From JBLIOB01 sp047639575 (GTDB lineage Bacteria > Bacteroidota > Bacteroidia > Flavobacteriales_D > Parvicellaceae): DNA of 11,502 nt. This document shows positions 7,467-11,502 of the stretch, piece by piece. Below the pieces are notes generated by a model, which worked only from the letters and a program-made list of their open reading frames with translations, was not told where the DNA came from and searched no databases. The first letter of the stretch is position 1. Each line of letters opens with the position of its first letter. Location: assembly GCA_047639575.1 (NCBI GenBank), contig JBLIOB010000121.1, positions 1-11,502 on the forward strand. Direction: 5' to 3'. Position numbers and translations under genes: made by a program.

Positions 7467-7498
7467 TTGAAAAGAGTCTTTAAAAGATGTTTTATTTG
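7467..7498 (+). promoter_or_regulatory. Weak candidate promoter for the phosphoesterase-like gene
   Basis: TTG at 7467-7469 and TTTATTTG at 7491-7498, 21 bases apart, resemble the Bacteroidota -33/-7 boxes (TTTG and TAnnTTTG) with one mismatch in the -7 box. Transcription would begin near 7505, about 35 bases before the ATG at 7539. The element lies in the divergent gap between the lipoprotein and phosphoesterase-like genes. I saw no comparably good box for the minus strand in this gap. Confidence 0.25.
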
Positions 7499-7538
7499 CT
7501 AGAGCTGGATACCCATTAATAACGTTTACTTTAGTAGG

Positions 7539-8447
7539 ATGAAAATAATTGGTTTTTCAATTACATGTTTGTTGATGATCCTTTTTACATCTGTCAAAGT
7601 GCCGGATGCAGCTGTGAGTGTTGATGTTGATAATAGTTCTGACACTTTGTGCTATTTATTTGCAGGTCATACTTATCATGGCCTAAGGGTTGATCCACGG
7701 TTGATTTCACTTGACAAAACTAAGTACTCAAGAATATGGTTAGGAGGAGATATATGTTCCGAAGCTTTATTGGAGAAAAGTACAGTTCAGCACATTGATA
7801 ATGTATTTGATTTAGCAAAACCTACAACTCAATACGCTTTAGGAAATCACGATGTGCGTAATGGGAATATGCAATGGTATAAATCCTTTTGTGAGCGAGA
7901 ATCATTCAATTATTATTCGGCTAATGGAGCGGTTAGCGTTTGTTTAAACTCAATGTTGAACCCAACCCTATGTGAGGAATTAAATTCTCAATATAGAATG
8001 TTGAAGACGATTTGCGACACAATTTCCGAGAGTAAACATTTGTTTGTGTTTCATCATGCCGGACTTTGGGATAGAGTTCCAGATTTGCCGCCATCAGCCA
8101 CGTACAGTCACTCTAATTTTATTTATTGGAGCGCTAACTGTGATTCCGCCACATCCTATTATGAAAATACAATTTACCCAATGCTGAAAGAGGTAAGGAG
8201 TAGGGGAATTAAAGTCTATTGTATTATTGGAGATACCGGCACGGGCAGTTTGAAAGGGTTTCATCAGGAGACATCTGATTCGATTCATTTTTTTGCATCA
8301 GGCCTCTACAATGCGAAGTATTTACACAATCCTATTCTGTTTCAAGCTCAAATACCCGACAGTATCTTAGTTTTTAAACATGATCTCATTAATCAACAAA
8401 TGGAATGGCAATTCCATGGTCTAGATTCCTTACTTAACGAACAATAA
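7539..8447 (+). CDS. Secreted calcineurin-like phosphoesterase-fold protein with altered metal site
   Basis: A 302-residue protein with an N-terminal signal peptide (hydrophobic 3-19, possible cleavage near 20-25), so it acts outside the cytoplasm. It keeps the skeleton of the metallophosphoesterase fold: strand LCYLFAGHTY (37-46), WLGGD (67-71, Asp71), YALGNHD (99-105, Asn103-His104), FVFHHAGLW (169-177, His172/173) and VYCIIGDTG (226-234). Two of the five metal motifs differ from the usual: D-x-H reads A-G-H (42-44), and the late G-H-x-H reads G-D-T-G (231-234). It may therefore bind a single metal, hydrolyse an unusual substrate, or be inactive. The substrate is unknown. Its 3' end overlaps the convergent T9SS cargo gene by 14 bases. 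Confidence 0.75.
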   Translation: MKIIGFSITCLLMILFTSVKVPDAAVSVDVDNSSDTLCYLFAGHTYHGLRVDPRLISLDKTKYSRIWLGGDICSEALLEKSTVQHIDNVFDLAKPTTQYALGNHDVRNGNMQWYKSFCERESFNYYSANGAVSVCLNSMLNPTLCEELNSQYRMLKTICDTISESKHLFVFHHAGLWDRVPDLPPSATYSHSNFIYWSANCDSATSYYENTIYPMLKEVRSRGIKVYCIIGDTGTGSLKGFHQETSDSIHFFASGLYNAKYLHNPILFQAQIPDSILVFKHDLINQQMEWQFHGLDSLLNEQ

Positions 8448-9891
8448 GTTTTCCAACCTTTGTTTCAAAGCAGGTAGACTGCATTTTGTAGAAATAAATT
8501 CCATGCCCCCACGTGTCTGTGTTTACAAAGTTGAAATCCTTCGAGTCAATTTTCTGAATCGCTAATAAACGGCCACTTTCGTCCATGAATTCCACTTCGA
8601 TGTCATCACATATTAAATCTGTATTTACAACAATGTTGAAGCCGTGATATGAAGGGTTAGGGTAGACTGAAACATTAATGCCGAACACAGGTAAATCTTC
8701 ATCAGAAAACAAAACGTTTCCTAAGGTGTCTAGCTCCACTAGATAAGCATCGGATTCTCCATTCCCGTAACTTTTTGTTGAACCAAGAACTGCTACACCG
8801 TTTTTGATTTCTTTAATTTTAAAAGCTAACTCTGATTGATCTCCACCTATTAATTTTTTCCAAATTATGGTGCCGCTTGTGTCCATCTTGATTACGCTTA
8901 TGTCTGTAGTATAGTTAGTTGTATCATTGCATTCAGCTCCTGCTAGGTATATGTAATTATCTGATGAAACAAGAATAGACTCACCGTAATCATATTGTGT
9001 GCCTCCATAGTTTCTTTCCCAGATAGAATCCCCAGAAGTATTGAACTTGGTCAAAGTAATGTCAAAACTTCCAAAACTATTATTTTGAGATGACCCTATA
9101 GCGTAAAAGTTCCCATCTGTTGTCTGAACTAACTCTTTATACCAACAATTCTGCGGGCCTCCATAATTTTTCTTCCAAAGAAACGCCCCGTTAGCATCAT
9201 ACTTTAGTATGCAAGATTTGGTGTGAGAGGTGGTGAATTCAAAAGTACTGTAGTGATAATGTCCTGCTTCTGCGCCAACTGCCATGAAATTCCCAGCCTG
9301 TGTTTCCACCACATCAAATAAATAATCTTTAGAATTAATAAGTCCTAATGTTTGTTCCCAAATGAGAGAACCGTCATCGTTAACTTTGATTAAATAAAAA
9401 TCACCGAGCTCACCGGCTTCTTTAGACCTCGTCATGCCGGCAACAACAAATCCTCCAGAAGCGCATTCAATTACTGAAAACCCTTCGTCACGGTGGCTTC
9501 CTCCATAATAATTTTCCCATTCTAATCGAAATTCGGCATCTAACTTTAGCAGATATACATTCATTCTTGCGAAACCTGCATCCCACTTGCTACCTGATAT
9601 TAAATATCCACCATCGGAAGTTGTGATTATTGAATATGGGTATTCGTGATTTCCTGATCCATAAACTTTGAGCCAGTGAAAATCCTTGTTGGCCGTAATT
9701 TTAAAAAGGCCGATATCTTCACTTTCCGCTGCCACACTTCTTGTTGACGTAAGTAAGGTATAGGAGCCGTCAGAATTATAAATAAAGTCATAGCCAATCT
9801 CATCTTGGGAACCTCCGGCACAGATACCATCATAGATTTGCGAGTTGCAAAATAATGGAGCAAAAAGTAAAAGAAGATAAATGTGACGCAC
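8434..9891 (-). CDS. Secreted seven-repeat propeller-like protein with T9SS sorting tail
   Basis: A 485-residue exported protein. The start is GTG at 9891-9889; an in-frame TAA lies just upstream, and there is no ATG before the signal peptide RHIYLLLLFAPLFCNSQ (cleavage likely after residue 18). The body is built of about seven repeats of 52-61 residues of the form lW-x3-YGG-x4-D-x2-(S)-I-x4-DGgyi-aG-(S)..D..liKlD..G; tryptophans at 73, 125, 178, 239, 291 and 344 mark six repeats, and a first one starts at CAGGSQDEIGYD (24-35). Seven such units suggest a beta-propeller-like fold. From about 405 a Por-type C-terminal domain follows (VSVYPNPSYHGFNIVV, Pro411-Asn412-Pro413, then HGIYFYK and a KLIVR end), the signal for type IX secretion to the surface or medium. 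The ligand or activity is unknown. Confidence 0.88.
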   Translation of the reverse strand: MRHIYLLLLFAPLFCNSQIYDGICAGGSQDEIGYDFIYNSDGSYTLLTSTRSVAAESEDIGLFKITANKDFHWLKVYGSGNHEYPYSIITTSDGGYLISGSKWDAGFARMNVYLLKLDAEFRLEWENYYGGSHRDEGFSVIECASGGFVVAGMTRSKEAGELGDFYLIKVNDDGSLIWEQTLGLINSKDYLFDVVETQAGNFMAVGAEAGHYHYSTFEFTTSHTKSCILKYDANGAFLWKKNYGGPQNCWYKELVQTTDGNFYAIGSSQNNSFGSFDITLTKFNTSGDSIWERNYGGTQYDYGESILVSSDNYIYLAGAECNDTTNYTTDISVIKMDTSGTIIWKKLIGGDQSELAFKIKEIKNGVAVLGSTKSYGNGESDAYLVELDTLGNVLFSDEDLPVFGINVSVYPNPSYHGFNIVVNTDLICDDIEVEFMDESGRLLAIQKIDSKDFNFVNTDTWGHGIYFYKMQSTCFETKVGKLIVR

Positions 9892-9900
9892 GTTTTAATT

Positions 9901-9930
9901 CACAGACGCGATTAGTAAGCGCGAGCTGTG
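9901..9930 (-). promoter_or_regulatory. Imperfect hairpin at the predicted mRNA 5' end
   Basis: CACAG at 9901-9905 pairs with CTGTG at 9926-9930, and CGCG at 9907-9910 pairs with CGCG at 9920-9923. They are separated by a small internal loop and capped by a 9-base loop. It lies 10 bases before the GTG start and right after the predicted transcription start of the same gene. No T-run follows on either strand, so it does not look like an intrinsic terminator. A role in message stability or in limiting translation is inference. Confidence 0.4.
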
Positions 9931-9935
9931 TCTAG

Positions 9936-9965
9936 CAAATATATGGATAACGATTCAACGCTCAA
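9936..9965 (-). promoter_or_regulatory. Bacteroidota-type promoter of the T9SS cargo gene
   Basis: Read on the minus strand, TTG (9965-9963), 19 bases, then TATATTTG (9943-9936) is an exact match to the Bacteroidota -7 consensus TAnnTTTG with a correctly spaced -33 box. Transcription would start near 9930, about 39 bases before the GTG start codon. The -33 box overlaps the last codons of the upstream small secreted-protein gene, so the cargo gene can be transcribed on its own. Confidence 0.6.
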
Positions 9966-10362
9966 TATAGTTTGGAAGGGCGATAAAATTTACATTCCCT
10001 CGATCTGTTTCGATTACAAAACTGAGTTTAGTAAAAGATTGGTTGTGCAATCTGGTGGTGATTGGGATATATAAATCAGTTCCTCCAAGGACTTTTGTAT
10101 GCTGACTTCCACATACGGTATTAGCTCGATGCGCCATAATCCGATTGATGAATAAGGTGTCTCCAGTTGGCAGTTCACAATGAAGCGTAATACCATAAGA
10201 AGCTTTGTAATACTCGTGTAAATTATGGGGTTTTCCGGTAGGTTCTATGTCAACATAAATAGTGTCAGCAACTGAATAGGCATAGAATTGATCCTGTCCA
10301 TACATCTCAAAGCTTAAAAATGAAAAAGTTAATATGAAAAGTAGAGCTAAGTAGGATTGCAT
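9955..10362 (-). CDS. Small secreted protein, function unknown
   Basis: A 135-residue protein with a clear signal peptide (MQSYLALLFILTFSFLSFEM, likely cleavage after Gly22), leaving about 113 residues outside the cytoplasm. The mature part looks beta-rich, with DTIYVDIEPTG, YGITLHCELPTGDTLFI, GTDLYIPITTRL and FTKLSFVIETD, compatible with a small beta-sandwich. Two cysteines in the mature part (in LHCEL and VCGSQ) could form a disulfide. I recognise no family and see no T9SS tail or lipobox. It lies 63 bases upstream of the T9SS cargo gene on the same strand and is divergent from the lipoprotein gene at 10480. The start is the first ATG of the frame and directly precedes the signal peptide. 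Confidence 0.75.
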   Translation of the reverse strand: MQSYLALLFILTFSFLSFEMYGQDQFYAYSVADTIYVDIEPTGKPHNLHEYYKASYGITLHCELPTGDTLFINRIMAHRANTVCGSQHTKVLGGTDLYIPITTRLHNQSFTKLSFVIETDRGNVNFIALPNYIER

Positions 10363-10417
10363 TTATTAAATTTAAGTAGAGTTTATAGCGGTCCAGAAGG
10401 AAATAACAGCTTCTTCA

Positions 10418-10429
10418 CAAATTAATTTG
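10418..10429. promoter_or_regulatory. 12-bp palindrome in the divergent promoter gap
   Basis: CAAATTAATTTG is a perfect palindrome in the gap between the small secreted protein (minus) and the lipoprotein (plus). Read either way it gives TTAATTTG, one mismatch from the Bacteroidota -7 box TAnnTTTG, and lies about 51 bases (plus) or 56 bases (minus) before the respective ATGs. It could be a shared promoter core or an operator. No matching -33 TTG was found in either direction, so this is weak. Confidence 0.3.
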
Positions 10430-10479
10430 AACGTTGCCGGAGTTTGGCTGTATTATTGATCATGTTGACTAAAAATAAA

Positions 10480-11214
10480 ATGAAATTAATTTACCCCATT
10501 CTGATTGTAGCTTTCGCTTTTTCCTGCCAATCTGATACCGAACCTGATGTAGAGGTTTTTGAATCGCAACTAATTAAAGAGGAAAATCAAATAGTAAATG
10601 GAGTAGGAATTGAAATACTTGGCTCTGAAGGGAGCTTCATTGAGCTTAAATTGAGTAACGTATCAGAGGATACGGTAAGACTTTGGGAAGAATGGAATTC
10701 CTGGGGTTATTACAATCTCTCGTTTCAACTAAAATCGGAGCGAGCAGAATTTGAATTCAAAAAGAAGCCTAGAGCTTGGACAGTTAATTTTCCATCACAT
10801 TACTGCTTGAGACCAATGTCAGACTCTGTATTTCTAGTAGATTTTAAGTCTGAAAATTGGGAGTTGCCTTTAGATTCTTTAGTTGGCGGCTTAACTGCTA
10901 GTTTTGAAATTAAAGCTGACGAAGAAACAGAGGTAAACAACATTTGGATTGGAGAAGTTAAATCTAATTCAATCGATTTTAAATGGTCGATTTCTAGAGT
11001 AGTTAGCATTGAAGTTCAAAAAATTCTTGACCAACTCAATTCGTGGGATAAAAAAGACATGGACGTTTATGAAACTAGTGGTGCCTATCCAAATAGGAAA
11101 TCTGTAGGTGAAACCAGCGGCTGGGTGGATACCCATAAAAACCTTTTGCTAGAGCAGGGTGTCGAAGTGCTTTGGAATCGCTCAAAATTTCAATACGAAG
11201 TTGTAGAGAAGTGA
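10480..11214 (+). CDS. Lipoprotein of unknown function
   Basis: I place the start at the ATG at 10480, giving 244 residues beginning MKLIYPILIVAFAFSCQSD, a compact lipoprotein signal with Cys16 as the lipidated residue. An ATG at 10462 and a TTG at 10444 are in frame, but they put extra polar residues before the signal. The mature protein has an apparently beta-rich domain (VNGVGIEILGSEGSFIELKL, then NVSEDTVRLWEEWNSWGYYN, and further FEFKKKPRAWTVNFPSHYC) suggestive of an immunoglobulin-like or beta-sandwich fold. A shorter helical or mixed C-terminal part follows, with VDTHKNLLLEQGVEVLW. I recognise no family. It stands alone, with a divergent neighbour upstream and pseudogene sequence downstream. 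Confidence 0.78.
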   Translation: MKLIYPILIVAFAFSCQSDTEPDVEVFESQLIKEENQIVNGVGIEILGSEGSFIELKLSNVSEDTVRLWEEWNSWGYYNLSFQLKSERAEFEFKKKPRAWTVNFPSHYCLRPMSDSVFLVDFKSENWELPLDSLVGGLTASFEIKADEETEVNNIWIGEVKSNSIDFKWSISRVVSIEVQKILDQLNSWDKKDMDVYETSGAYPNRKSVGETSGWVDTHKNLLLEQGVEVLWNRSKFQYEVVEK

Positions 11215-11329
11215 TTCGTTTCCTAAAACCTAAGTGTTCTCAATGTCGAAAAGGATAAATTAATGTCCGGTTTTACAGCCTGTCTTGGATGATTCTTTAG
11301 CCATCTTCTATGCTTTCAAATGAAGAGAG

Positions 11330-11378
11330 GCGCATCAAAACCACTATCGAGATGGTTTAGTGTTTGTTCATGATGCGC
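11330..11378. repeat. Quasi-palindrome with a 12-base interruption
   Basis: GCGCATCA (11330-11337) and AAACCA (11338-11343) are contiguous. Their complements TGGTTT (11353-11358) and TGATGCGC (11371-11378) follow in the right order but are split by 12 bases (11359-11370). The centre is CTATCGAGA. Fourteen paired bases in two blocks is more than expected by chance at this distance. The right arm lies in glutamate-synthase-like coding sequence while the left arm does not, so the left arm may be an inverted copy. Confidence 0.5.
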
Positions 11379-11502
11379 TGGTTGGATATGGCTTAAAGGA
11401 TAAGATTAAGTTGATTGCCTCTGGGAAATTACAACTGGGTTTGATATTTTAAAAGTAATTGCCATGGATGCAGACCTTTGTTACTCTGCAAGAGGAATGA
11501 TG
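11342..11502 (+). pseudogene. FMN-binding glutamate synthase family fragment, frameshifted, runs off the edge
   Basis: Codons from 11342 read HYRDGLVFVHDALVGYGL, then KDKIKLIASGKL up to 11431. After two extra bases (11432-11433) a different frame continues TGFDILKVIAMDADLCYSAR followed by GMM to the last base. Joined, this matches the FMN-domain segment of glutamate synthase family proteins (GLVFVHDALVG-x-GLKDKIK, ASGK-x3-GFDI, ALGADxCxSARGMM) just before the cluster-binding cysteines. One base lost near 11432 explains the shift. The same frame has a TGA at 11321-11323 and nothing recognisable before about 11342, so the 5' part of the gene is absent. The G of ALGAD is also changed (AMDAD). 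Between 11215 and 11329 I see nothing else I can identify. It is a dead gene unless the sequence has errors; the rest lies outside the window. Confidence 0.75.

Noticed and set aside
8434..8447. 14-base overlap of two convergent genes as a regulatory feature
   Set aside because: Short tail-to-tail overlaps are common in compact bacterial genomes and both ends encode plausible C termini.

Overview
The window looks like a chromosomal segment of a Bacteroidota bacterium. Three things point there: a secreted protein ending in a Por-type (type IX secretion) sorting tail, a promoter of the Bacteroidota form (TTG-N19-TAnnTTTG) in front of that gene, and several short Bacteroidota-style lipoproteins and signal peptides without Shine-Dalgarno sites. 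The sequence is AT-rich. No tRNA, rRNA, CRISPR array, insertion sequence or phage gene is visible. Genus cannot be told from this.

Left edge (1-1030): the 3' part of msrA (peptide methionine sulfoxide reductase, catalytic Cys outside the window) converges on a small gene resembling the DUF6884 family. Between that gene and xdhC lie about 160 bases that read as a small gene broken by one stop and one frameshift.

Centre (1031-6581, all minus strand, transcribed from high to low coordinates): a purine-salvage/catabolism operon in the order guaD (guanine deaminase), xdhA (2x[2Fe-2S] + FAD subunit), xdhB (molybdopterin subunit), a four-helix membrane protein resembling eukaryotic Mpv17/PMP22, and xdhC (Mo-cofactor maturation factor). 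Successive genes overlap by 1-4 bases or lie 1 base apart, so they are very likely translated in a coupled way. Together they would take guanine to xanthine and then to urate. The residues that bind purine in bovine xanthine dehydrogenase are all present at matching spacing in xdhB, so true (hypo)xanthine dehydrogenase is favoured over aldehyde or CO dehydrogenase. No uricase, purine permease or Mo-cofactor cytidylyltransferase is seen here. A lipoprotein gene of unknown function (6592-7416) lies 10 bases upstream of guaD and may be the first gene of the transcript.

Right part (7539-11214): envelope or secreted proteins of mostly unknown role. These are a calcineurin-fold phosphoesterase-like protein with a degenerate metal site, a seven-repeat propeller-like T9SS cargo, a small secreted protein, and a lipoprotein. 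The last 160 bases are a broken fragment of an FMN-binding glutamate synthase family gene that continues beyond the window, next to a quasi-palindrome. The main candidates for something new are the Mpv17-like protein inside the xanthine dehydrogenase operon and the decayed small gene beside the DUF6884-like gene.
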